Source: Motacilla alba alba (taxonomy: Eukaryota > Chordata > Aves > Passeriformes > Motacillidae). From it: a DNA stretch of 64,000 nt. Under the pieces are notes generated by a model. That model had not been told where the DNA came from, made no database searches, and saw nothing but the letters and a program-made list of their open reading frames with translations. Positions 1 to 60,700 of this stretch are shown one piece after another. Made by a program: the position numbers and the translations under genes. Numbering within the stretch: position 1 is the first letter of the stretch; the number at the start of each line of letters is the position of its first letter. The DNA lies in the NCBI RefSeq assembly GCF_015832195.1, contig NC_052031.1, positions 10,789,850-10,853,849 on the forward strand, given 5' to 3'.

Positions 1-743
1 TCCCTGAGGAAAGGAAAAAATCACCAACTGATGAAGAAAATTGACAAGCAAAGATTATTTTTGTATCATTAAGGATAAAAGTTACTTGTATATTGTTTTA
101 TTGTCAAATTTTTAATATTTGGAGAGCTGTCTGTAGCATCATTCCCTATATAGGTTTTACTGCTTTCAGTGTTTGGTTAAATTCTCAAAACACGAAATAG
201 AATTGCTCTGAATGTCAGTAAATGTTTACTTCATTTTTTGCCAAAAACTTTTGTTTGAGAGCAATGAAAGGGAGTGTGGAAGACCATACAGCATCTTTGC
301 AGCCACTGCATTCTCCAAGCAACAACAACTAGATATTAAATCTTAAAAAAATAAAATTTTTCTTGTGTGATTGTGTGGTAAATTTTGTTAAATGAAAATA
401 AAATTTAATTAGTTATAAATTCCCTACCTCCTTTCTTGAGTAGCCCACAGAGTATAATAAGCTGTAAGCTTCAGCATTAAAAGGAATAAAACTAATAAAT
501 CAGTGTGAGAGAATTTATTTCACAGCTTTCCTTCCTCTTGTGGATGGTGTTGAGTTTCCATAGTCCAGTAACCTGGCATAAGGTGTTCTTTGCATCAGCA
601 ACTCAATGGAGGCAGGTTATTTTTCAGAAGCCTTGGAAAGAATAATACCATTTCAAAGAGGTTAAAACCCCAAGAAAATAATGGATTTTGATGAATGGAA
701 CTTGTGGAAATCTGTTGTTGTCTTTGTCTCTTGTTGGAAAGCA

Positions 744-763
744 ATCATCATGATCATGATGAT
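744..763. repeat. 20-bp perfect palindrome
   Basis: ATCATCATGATCATGATGAT equals its own reverse complement; it does not extend further. It is built from ATC/GAT trinucleotides meeting at a central TGATCA. Confidence 0.95.
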
Positions 764-1940
764 CTTTTACATCAGCCATGGTGTTCTCATTGTCAGCACT
801 GTCAGTCAGTGGGGCACTAAGGAGGGACATTCTGTTGTGCAATCGCATTTACCCTGTGCTGGGTGGGAAACCCTCCCAGTTTATCTGTGCTTTCCTGGTA
901 TATCAAATGTACAGTTAGGACGAGGTTCAGTTTCACCTTACAGCTGCCAAGCGTTCTGGTAAAGTTAATGATGCCCCAGGAAAAGGGATGAGCACAAGTG
1001 TCTGAGACTGGTTGTGAGAATTTCAGAGGCCAAAGGTACCGGGTGTTAATGGCACTGTGCTGGTGACTGTCCCAGGGGCCTGGGACAATCCTAGCTGAAA
1101 GCTCACTGGGAGGAGTTTTTTTAAGTGAAGAAAAAGAGTTGATTACTCAAGCACTAAAAAAAGACTTCTGAAAGTACTGTGAACAATTTTCATATATTCT
1201 TAACAAGTTCTTTTTCAGTTTTTAAGGCACAGATTGTAAGTCTTGATTGTGTGTTTATCTTTTGTCAAGGCACAAGATAAATACTATTTGGTTTTTTTTT
1301 TGTTTTTTTTAATATTACCATAAATAAGTTCATGTAGGAAACTTAACTCCTGAAAGCTGTCTCACATCTAAATTAATCAGAACACAATTATATTTTAGTA
1401 ACCGGAGATATATTTTTTTATCTTCCTATGAAACTAGTTAACAATGATAAAAAATTAATTTGAGTTATGTATCATATTTATTAATGCAAATTATATTCTG
1501 ATAAGTGTTCTTTCAATCATTAGTTCTCTGCTAGACAGGTATGAATCCTAGGACTTCAACTTTTGCCTGCTATTAAAAATGGCTCTCCAAGTAATTAAAA
1601 AAATTGTTTTCAGCTAAATATATGTTTTGCAGAACGTGCATACTTTAGGCTCACTTCTTTTGGTACCTTTGTTTTTTGATAGAGCACATATACAGAAATT
1701 TTTGCTTTGAGAGTTTTGTTTTATAAAATATCAATATCTTCAGAACACTAATTTTGTATAAGACATTTACTATTTTCCTACTGTTTTCCATAGAGAATGA
1801 GGGAGCAAAAAACTTTGCTTTTAAAAAACCTTTAGCAACAGTGACAAGCCGTATTGTCCCAGACAAGGTTTGCAACTGAGAACTGTGGGCTCAGATCTTA
1901 CATTTATGAATATACATTTTAGCAGAGCTCATTTTCATAA

Positions 1941-1974
1941 GTACTGTGTATTTATGAATATAATTACACAGTAC
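1941..1974. repeat. 10-bp inverted repeat, 14-nt loop
   Basis: GTACTGTGTA at 1941-1950 pairs with TACACAGTAC at 1965-1974. The loop contains TTTATGAATATA, itself the second copy of ATTTATGAATATA (1902-1914 and 1950-1962). Confidence 0.9.
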
Positions 1975-2919
1975 ACAGGGAACACAATTCAATCCTAATA
2001 TTCATGAAGAAAGAAAGAAGGCATAATTATATGTTAAATATTTTAACAAAGACAAATTGATTATTAAGGTTTTATTTTTCCACTCTCAGCTCTTGAGAAA
2101 TCTCCCTTCTGTAATTACTGAAAAGTAAAACAGTCTGACTGGGGGCCAAAATATATTGGCCAAACAAAGATGGGAAGGCTGAGCTTTCTTGAAGGCAGCA
2201 AGTAGTACTTATATTGCAGTTGCTTATGCTATTCCTGTAACAGGCCTGATCCTGCACTGCTGAGATCAAAGGATGTTTTCACTTCACTTTGTGAAAAAAG
2301 TTTTATGTAGAAAAATAGAGCTCCTTCTACAGTTCTGTTAGTTTGGTCCAAACCCGTAAACAAACAACTGAATGAACAGACACATTTAGACTTGACTGAA
2401 TTTTTTCTTTTAAGCAAGCCACACATGATGATGAAGAACAAAGTGAAATTTGACCTTGAAAATGATAAAAACCTTCTCTTAGTGAAGCCCCCTGTTAGGA
2501 AAAGGAGGTAAAATGTTCTTATGTAGTTCTCATTGATCTTGTGGGTTTTCTGCAGTCATAAACTTCAGAATGTATTGAACATATTGATTAATATAATAAG
2601 TTATGTTCCTTAAAAGCCAAAGCTGTAAATAATAATATCCATTAAAACAAGAATTAATTAGATGAATGAATAACAGCACTGCCTGTTTTTTATGAGCTAT
2701 GTCTATCTACTTAATGTACAAAATAATTGTATTCAAACTGGGAGAGAAAACTTCGTTTTACCTCAGCCATTGTATTATTATCTAGTGTTCAGTGAGGCTT
2801 TTTCTTCCCTCTCTGGCCCCATTTATGCCCAAAGATATCTTTATTTAGAAAGAATTGCAGGTACGAAGCAAGAAACATGAGTGAACTGCTTTACTATGCT
2901 ACTGTTTTTACTATTTCAG

Positions 2920-51538
<48,619 letters not shown>

Positions 51539-53568
51539 TTTTATTTTATAGTAATAGATATTTTTGTCCTCAGTGTAGGGGGCTTATATTTGTCTATTGT
51601 GAAAAAAAATTGTGCAAATCTGATAAAAAATTAAATGAAAATCCAGCATGACTCATAAAAGATCTGTCTCCCAATTAAATGCAGTGTAACCTAAGAAAAT
51701 AACTCAGAGCATTTTCTTTCCTAGATCACTAGTGACTCTAGGCTGGGCTCTGTCCTAGAAGCAGCGCTGGGTATTTATCTTAAACCAGATTCACCTTTAA
51801 CATCTCAGTATTTAATTACAGCTGAATAGAAATTTTTACAAAATCAGTGCATTGTCTTGCAGCTCTGGAACTGCACCAACTAGACTGGTGGTGAAAGAAT
51901 CTGGGTTAAGATGCATACTTAGAGTAGGATGGTACTAAGATTTCCTTGCACTGTGTTTAAGAACATGAGTTTCTTCTTGTTTACTGCTCAACATTGGTTT
52001 TACAGCTTTCACTCATCGATCAAATCATGCGAACGCATGCAGCTAGGAAGCAAGTAAAGTGTAGCAGAAATGTTTCATTTGCTCAGAGGTCAAATGAAGG
52101 AACAAACAGAAAAAACAAAGAATTTATACTTTATCAGAGTAAGCACTGATTATTGTGCATAGTATGAGTTGTAATAAATTAATGAGTTCTGGAATGTAAC
52201 TTAAAATATCTCTGCTCATATTGATTTTTATTAAAATAGGGAGTCCTATAACACTACATAGCTTTATAAATGGCACAAAGGTAACATGAGAATGTTCATT
52301 ATACATACAACTTTGAAAAACACCTAAGTGACTTAGGTATTGTAGCTACTTTTCAAAGGATTACACTCCAATTTCTTTTCAAAGGACAGAATGTAGATAT
52401 ACCATATAGTGCTTGTTCAGAAGTGAAAAATACAGATTATCTTTATTCTGTTCCAATATTAAATTGGAGCTGGTCTGCAATGTGGAAACAAGTCATAAGT
52501 GTCTTTGAAATTTTTAAAACATTATTTTTTCAACTGTTTTCTCAAAGTTGCAAATATTTTAACTAGAATTTTCTAATTAAATCATTCCCATTTTCCAGTT
52601 TTTGTACCCTTATTCTTCTCCATGTTATTTTCCCCATTTGCTCCTATTTTCAGTTCTCTGCTAAAAAGCAGATCAGGAAAAGAAAAGAAGAAAAAAAAAA
52701 AGAAAGGAATGGGGAGAAAAATAAAACTGAAAAATGGGTTTGTGTCAAAAACCAAAAACTATAACTTGAGAGGCATGTTCAAACAGAAATCTTTTGTTTA
52801 AGAAGCAGCTGTGAGGTCTGATGAAGCAAGTTTTGTTGAAAATTGGATGAGTGTGCACCAAGCCATCCTAGGAAAAGCAATCACTTTTTTTAATTTTTTT
52901 TTTTGAGCAAAGCAAATGCCATAAAGAGGGACAGATCATCAATGCTTTTACTATGTAAGAGTGTTCTGGAAGCCACTGAGTCTGTTCGAAACAGTAACAA
53001 GGATTAAAAATGTATGAGTACCCTAGAAAAATCACAATTATTTATGGCATTATACAGAAATATAAACTGATGTTCAGCTCAAAGCTGAGTTAAGTTGTAA
53101 TTCCACTTCTGTTAGAATACTCTGGGAGTAACTCTACAGGGCATGGGGAAACACTTCTGGGTTTGTGCCTGTATGAATTCTGTTTCATGCAACTGAAGGT
53201 TGCACTGAGGTAGCACTGGTATTTATCTGTCATTAGCTGGATTGTCACTTTATCACCACCTCATGAAGGACAGCTGGGAAATGAGCCCTGATCACACCAT
53301 TTAAACAGTCTCCAAATCCCTTTGATGCTGGTGGGACCTCTTTGAATTTAATTTGTGTGCTTACTGCTAGCATGGCAGTGCCAGCCATGTATTGCCATCT
53401 AGTTAAGTGCTCTCCTTACTCAAGGCCTCAATGTGTATTTCTGCAATATTTAGGCATTAATAACTAAGGTCCTTCTTTTGGAAACCATCAGGAAACTTTC
53501 TCGGACCTCCATGAGATTGAATTTGGCCCCATGAGCTAGCAGAGTAGGTTCTGGAGGAATCTGGCTGC

Positions 53569-53609
53569 TTTTTTTTTTTTTCTTTTTTTTTTTTTCCTTT
53601 TTTTTTTTT
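53569..53609. repeat. T-rich homopolymer tract
   Basis: Nearly pure T with three short C interruptions, in the 3' UTR. On the other strand it would be an A-tract, but no SINE or LINE body is recognised next to it, so it is treated as a simple repeat. Confidence 0.88.
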
Positions 53610-54763
53610 CCCTGAATATGACTGACTTCTGAGGTGTGTAAGTGACAAATCAAAAAATTGAGTGCCATGCCATAGAACCACCTCCTGGACTGACACTAGT
53701 GCATATTCTCTGTATGCTGCCATGCTCTTCCTATCTCCCCATCAGATTCACTGCAGAGTTAGTGTCATACTAATGTCTGTTGTGAGGATCATAATTGCTT
53801 CCAGATGGAATACAGTGATTAATAGGGATTTCAGGGTACAAATTGCCCTTTAAGTGGTTAGGTACAGTGATATTTCAATAGGCCCCCATTAGGCCTCAGA
53901 AATTACAGTTACACTGTTTTCTAATAGAATATTGGCAATAAGGGATTCCATTAAAACAATCAGCATAGCTCAGAGTTTCATGTGATTATAAAATAATATT
54001 TTTAAAGCTGCTTCATATGCCATTATTATGGTATGACTGTTTAAGGGATTATATTTAAACTAACATTTTTCCTGCTGCATGAGAACTCCAGTATATAAAT
54101 ATAATAAGCTTCTGTCAGTGCATAACTGATCCAAGCCTCCATGCTTTAGGAGCCTTGCTGCATGTATAGAGAAGTCAGGAACCAGATGCTCAGCTGCTAT
54201 AAACTAATGTACCTTCCTTGTTGTCCTTACAGCTACTGGGGTTGATACCAGCTGAGTGTTTGGCCTTAAATGTACAGAATAGACAAACTCCAATTTTTGT
54301 TTAAAGTAGCCCCTCTACTGTAGGTAACACCAAAACTTAAGACTGTAATATTATTTGTGCTATTTAATACTTCCTATTTGGAGGATTTCTAAATAATGTA
54401 TATAATTTTATTCCTTAAAAAAATGCAAAAGCAAAATGACTTCTAGGCATAACTTCACCAAATGTAAAGATATGTTCTCTGCCAAGAACTTCACTGTGTA
54501 CTGGTATTTTTTTTGCCTTTTTATTTTGTGTAGTTTGTAAAGTTTGCTGAAATCTTGACCTAACAATGTGTTCTTTGCAATTGTTGTTACTGTAGATATG
54601 CGTGTTTTAAGAGAATCTTGGTTTTAAAATTGTAGGTATGTGTATAAGTTCCTAGCATGATGAAGCTGTCATGACAGTGAATATGCATCATATAGTGTGT
54701 AAGAAAGAAAAAAATGTAGTTTAACATAGTACTATTTAATTGAATATCTAAACTGCCCAACAA

Positions 54764-54769
54764 AATAAA
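54764..54769 (+). terminator. SEMA3C: Poly(A) signal AATAAA of SEMA3C
   Basis: A canonical AATAAA hexamer is followed within about 20 bp by TGTGTTGCAACA and then a GT-rich TTTGTTGGTT (54790-54800), the usual downstream element layout. It is the last strong signal before sequence with no relation to the gene. Confidence 0.75.
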
Positions 54770-54785
54770 GTGTGTTGCAACATTT

Positions 54786-57700
54786 AAAAATTTGTTGGTT
54801 CCCCCTTATGGATGTGCATTAAAAAAAGGAACTTTTTTTTTTTTTCTTATTAAGAAAAGAACTTGTAAAGCAATTCCCTAGACTTTCCAAATAAGTTCAA
54901 GAAAATATTTGGAGCATCAGGTATTGTAGCTGGTCAGTTCCAGCTGCTCTGGACTGAAGCCCCAGTCACAGAGATAACAAGGAACTCATCAGAAGTCAGA
55001 GATTAATTCTTTCAGAGATTATCCCGTATAAGCACCTTGCATAAAAGCAGTTTACTTTTCTTTTATTCATTGTTTAAAAAGAGAATAAAAAAATTTGTTT
55101 TCTCCTAGGACTATAAAGTAAATTAGAAATATCGACTGAAAGAGGGGAGTGAAGTGTAAATGCTTTTTTCTTTTATTAAAGTAAGGAAAAAAAAATAAGC
55201 ACACATTCTATGAAATCCTGATTCTTTCAGCTGAGACTCCTGGCAGTCTCCAGGCATCTCTCCAGGAGGACAGGCAACTGGGGCTGCACCACAGGGAGTC
55301 ACAGCTCTCTGCCTGTTTCCTGGCTTGTACTTGGAGTGAAATAACCTGCCTGACACCTACAGTATATTCCTTTTTCCTGCAGTTATCATCTGGGCAGTGT
55401 TACTGCTGCTCTTCTTACTGGCTGTTTTTCCAGATGGGTTTTAACAAGAAAGCATAGGCCCTCATCAGTTCCTTGGGATAATAATTAAAAAAAAAAAAAA
55501 GTCACAAATTCTGACCTTCACAACAAGGTTCTGGATCATTAAACCCAGATTTTGATTTCGCAGATAGGTTGCTGCAAGGCTTTATGAGGTGTGAGTGAAT
55601 AAGATGACCTCACTCCAGGATTTCTGTACTGGCTTCCTAGATGTGCTGATATTGGACAGTTACCTGCTCAGCACTCAGACCAGTCTGGGTCAGAAGCTGA
55701 GTTTTCAAGCACTCCCACATGCTGTAGGAAATGTTTGGATAAGGCTCCAAAACAGATGGACATTTACAGAGTTTTACACTCTTGAGAAAGCTTTTCCAGG
55801 TCTGATCCTCTGTCCATCCTACTCAGTTTTCTTTTGCTGATCTTCTTCACTGACTCTTTTTTGTCCTTTCCTGCAGGGTTCAGCTCTTAAGGTTTTGATC
55901 CCTTGGCTCCGAGCCCTGGCAAAACAAGACCTGGGAGTTCTCTGGACATCAGATGCGAGAACTCTACGGGTCTGATGCTACTCCCTTGACTTTAAAATGT
56001 CTGTTAGAGCACGTTTCTTCCTCCATTGGGAGCTACTGCTTTCCTAAGATCTCCCTTCTGGTGGCAATGCCTTTCTAAGGTTTCCCTTTGAGTAAGTGCA
56101 GGATGCAGAACTCAAGCACTTTCTCACAAGACTGAGCAGTGTCAAGCACAGCCTCCTCCAGGCAGCCACAGAAGCCCAGAGGTGACCAGTGAAAAATGTT
56201 GCCTGCACGAGAGGGGTTGCTAACACTGGTGTGGCTCCCAATGCTACCAGATTATTGTTGCCTCTGGAATTAATTGTTGCCTCCAGAATGAAGTCACCAG
56301 ATGTAATTATGTTGCGCAGGCCATAAAAAAAAACAGGTTGTGGCATTGTGGCTTTTGCCTGAAGCAATGGACTAGGTCTCAGGAAATCAGTGGTTCTTTA
56401 TCCTTTTCACTGAGCCCTTCTCATGCACCCCAAGTGACTTCCTGTGCTGTGAGCCCATGTACAACCACACACAGACACTTAACCAGAGTAGGTCCCAGAT
56501 ATACATGCATACACACACCTACCTGCATGCAGAGGAGCTTTGTTTTCCATTCAGTACTTACCTTTCTTTAACATTAATGTGTGTCCTCTTCTGTTTCCAC
56601 ATGGGCAGAATCAGTCCTCACAGTCCCAAGACATCAACAGCTTGTAGATATTGCCATTACCATCTCTGAGAGCATTTTAAAGACAAGTAATTAGTCAACA
56701 AAGGCTCTTTTATTCACTCTTCAACTTACCTTGTTCTGTACCATCTCAAGAAAAATTTCCTTTTAGCATCAGAAGACTAGCACAGTGTAAGTAATAAAAA
56801 TGTGCTGTCATTTAACGTGTCTAATCTGAACTAAAGACTGGGTTTTAAAGGTGCTTTGGCATTCTGAACACACCAAGAAGCAAATTCAACTCAGCTGGCT
56901 CAGCAGTCAACAAATAATTACTCTACAGTGATAGACTGTCCTATATCCCGGGATTCATTATTGAATTCCATATACAGCTTTACAAAGCAAACAGCATTTG
57001 TGTATTCTTAGCACTCTATCAGCTTCATTATTCCTGATTTGAATGCCTGATAAACAAACAGCCTCATATGCTGGCCTTATAAATGAACCTGAATGTTTGC
57101 TGAGCTCCACATTCAAGACAATTTAAGCAAAGGGATTTCAACATATCCAACGTTTTATAGAGCCATATTTTTTTTTTCCAAAGGATTTTAAGAAAAAAAA
57201 AAGCCAAATTAAAAAATGGTCATTATTGTTGTCTGTGGTAAATGAGAGTTGATAAAAAGGATTGTTTTCCAGCTTGTACAGCAACATGCAGTGTGGGGAA
57301 GGAGTAAGAAAAATGCATTTGCTTAACCTTGGGTTCACAACCCTTTGGATAATTGTTGTTCCTTGGCCCATTGCAGTAGTCCTTTTTCCAGTATCTCCTC
57401 TCCCTGTCTGCATTTCAAGGTCCCTAAGAGCCACACCGTTTTTACTTTTTTTCAAGCTGACAACCTAAGACATGATGTCCAGGGCATCCTTTCAGGCTTT
57501 TTGTATAATAAAACCTCAGTATAAGCTGTATTACATACAGTTTTGCCTACGATAGCTGCCTGAGAAATTTCATTATTTGATTCAATATTTGGAAAAAAAC
57601 TTGTAATACTTGTAAGGCTTTGCTGAAAATGGCACAGAGAGAAGGGGAGGACCCCAAAAATAAACAGAGCAATGGAACATGCCATGGTTCTTACAGGAAC

Positions 57701-60700
57701 ACTGTGAACATTTCCTCACTGCTGTATGTCGTTATATGATGGACAAATATTATTTTTATATTAGCCTTGAAAGCCCAATTTTCCCATAGGTTAAAGCTCA
57801 CCAAGACTAAGGTCCTTTCACTGCTCACAATGAGATTCTGGTTGAGACCTTTGAAGAGCTTTTATACCCCCTTTAATTTTGGTTAAAAATTAAGTCATTT
57901 CCTCCTTTAAAAGCTCTTCTTCCTCTAGGGTTCTATTCCTCCTTCTCTCTATGGACTCTTCTTTATTCCCTTTCCTTTCCTCAGCTATACTCATGCTAAT
58001 AGTCCCACTTTTACTCTTTTCATTGTAGACCTTTCTTACACCAATACTCCAAAATATATTATCTTTTATAATCTTCAAAAGATGCTGCACTTTATTTGAT
58101 TTATTAAGTTTTTTTGCTTTGTAGTGTTAGCAAATAAAATATAAAAATTATGAAACCCCTCCAAGGTGTTTGTAGCCTTGGAGCTTAAAAAGAAAGATTG
58201 GAACTAAACTACTAGCTACATGTGTATGTTCACACTCAAGAGACATTAAAATGATATTTTGTTCTATTATTTTCACCACTACATTCAGGTTGCAGAGTGT
58301 TCTTCATTCCATACCTGACACTAAAAGTATCCTAGCTAAAGGACTTTCTTTTGGGGAACTTGAGATATAGTTAAGGATATAGATTTTAAATATCAATAGA
58401 TTATATTATACAGATCTATTTGTCAGACTGCCAGTCTTAAACACCTTCAGTTAAATTACCTGTAGGAGAAATTTTTTTGTAACTCAGGTTAATAATGAAA
58501 AAAATTAGTCCAAGCTATCCAAACCAGTGAGCACAAAAATTGTCCCTAAGATTGTGTTCTTTGGAGGGGTAAAAGCTTTTGCCACAGCGGAGAAAAATCA
58601 CTTTTATTATTACAGCAACAAATCCAGGTGCCTCCTTCACATATATGGGACAATAAGGAGCTTACAAGTTTTCTTCCCTTTGCAATTTTTTAAGGATTAG
58701 AAAGATTAATGATATTTACCTATAAATGGGTTTTTCCTACGCATGGATTTGTCCTATGCTGTTCCTTCCAGCTAGAGATGTCTGAGCTATGAGGAAATGG
58801 TTAAAGCAGAGAATACCATGCCTGCTGAGCTATCCGGGGCTCCAGAAGTAAGGAATAATGTTTGGTGCCATTTGGTAGCCACCTGGCCCTCTGGAGAAAG
58901 CTAGTCACCCCCCTCCCTGCAGAGGGGCTGTTGTGTGCACACACACAGGCCAAGGAGCCCCACATGGAGTTAGAGACAGCTCATTTTCTAGTGTTGCTGG
59001 AGACCAGCTAGAGATTTACAAAGAAAGAATTGCCTTGCCAGTTTATTCGTTCCTGTCAAGAAGGCAAGCTGTTATTTTGAAAGGAGCTAACGACACGATG
59101 GCGAAAACCATATAAGCTGAACAGAAACTTCCCCTGTATCCTCCAGCCAACTGTAAATTCAGCCAGCAGAAATCTTGGAAATGGTACAAGCTTTCCTGCT
59201 TTGAGAGCACTCAGGTTGGGGTGCCAAGAATAAATCTCCCTCTGAGGGAAACCTCTGAAGTAACTGCTGTTGACTGAGCTGTTCCTGGCTGTGAAGGCAG
59301 AGCTGAGTGTGGCAGACAGTGTCATGCCATGCCAGATGCTGCATCCCCCCGGCTCTGTTTACACCAGATTTTGCCTTACTAGTCAGTGTTGGAAGAGAAG
59401 GAAATGCTGCAGTCCCCCTTCCTTTGCCTCAGACTGGCAGCTCTGGGCCTCTCCTTCGATTTACTCCAGCTACTCTGTGCTGTCCCAGATAGCTGAGACA
59501 GTCATAAACACCATTTAACTGGTTGATTAAGTTAATTCACAGCTGCTTTTCATCACCAGAATTTTGCAAAGCAACCATTGGGCCTAGGCCATTATTTTGT
59601 GTCCCTCTATGAGGACAGAGCACTAAGCTGCACAAAGACAGAGTTGGGTCATGCCAGCATCCCAAAGAAGGGCACGTGAAGCAAGCAGGAACTCTGACTT
59701 GCAAATAATTCTTGGCAGTGACCTTTTTCAGATGTAAGATGGGAGAATAGTTTCTTAAATGTTGGCAGCGTGCTGCACACTTGTATTTCACTAAACAAGG
59801 TGCAATATACTTTCAACTTGAAATTTAGATAGTGGGAAAAAAAAGCAGAAAATATATAATTCATGAAAGAACCAGAATTTAAGTCAAGGCAGTTCATGCT
59901 AAAATACCCTGAGTCTTAAGCAATGTCATAAACTCCTTGGCTAATGCATTCATAATCTAGCAGTTCCTATCTACAGATCCTAGGAAAGATCTAGCAAGCA
60001 TTTCCTTGAAGACTTATTAAATTGCAGCCTAGTCCAATGCAGTCCCTTTCTCAGTTCCTTAAGCCAGGCTCCTCCAGTGAAAACTCCTGCTGACGTTACT
60101 CAGCTTGGATGAGTGAGGGCTGAATAAGGCCTGTGGGATTTAGCTTTCTAAGAACCATGCTCACTCTTCTTTTCCTGTGTCCAGGGTCTTCTGAATTGGA
60201 AATCTTTCTCACCACCTGGTCAAGGGTGATCTATAAACTCTCTTCATAAATTCATTCCAAATCACTGAGAAGAACATTTATTTTCTGTGTTATTTATTTT
60301 AGGTTACTATGGTCATAGTTACCATATACAAATTTAGATTATTGCAAACACACAGTAATGAGAAATATTCAGAATATATTGGGGGGGGGGAAAGGAAAAA
60401 AATGGTCTCAGTAACATTAAGAAAAAATCAAACCCCAAAATTAGAATTAAATTATCTCCTACATATTCTGGCATTATGCAGAAATTTAAATGCACTCTGA
60501 TGTTGATTTTATTTGACAAATCTCTGTCATAACTGCAATAATTTTATTTCTCTCCATCATCTCCACACCCCAAAGCCCTGGATTATTTCCTCTCCTCTGG
60601 GTGTTTAGTAAGGTTGCTAAACATTTTCTTCACTGGATGTTCACCTTTGTAGGAAGAACCACATTTTTTCCAGAGTGAATGCAGTTCTAAACCAAACAGA

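Larger units (their letters stand above)
1..2919 (+). other. SEMA3C: 3' part of the SEMA3C intron before window exon 1
   Basis: AT-rich DNA ending in the acceptor TACTATTTCAG before exon 1. No signal-peptide-like exon was found here: the open frames are short and lack a splice donor in the right phase (one base into a codon). It contains a perfect 20-bp palindrome (744-763) and a 10-bp hairpin (1941-1974), listed separately. I see no recognisable transposon. Confidence 0.75.
51539..54785 (+). other. SEMA3C: SEMA3C 3' UTR
   Basis: About 3.2 kb, AT-rich, from the stop codon to the inferred cleavage site. It contains a purine tract (about 52677-52710), a long T-rich tract (53569-53609) and a Pumilio-type TGTATATA at 54397-54404. 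No coding sequence is seen. The end is inferred from the poly(A) signal below and is not confirmed by transcripts; earlier ATTAAA hexamers (51630, 51674) could give shorter isoforms. Confidence 0.75.

Noticed and set aside
2877..2919. In-frame ATG at 2877 as an alternative start for the gene
   Set aside because: It lies in the intron, overlaps the pyrimidine tract of the acceptor and gives no signal peptide; the family needs an upstream exon contributing one base to the first codon here.
53450..53723. Minus-strand lysine-rich open frames
   Set aside because: The poly-lysine comes from the T-rich tract in the 3' UTR read in reverse.
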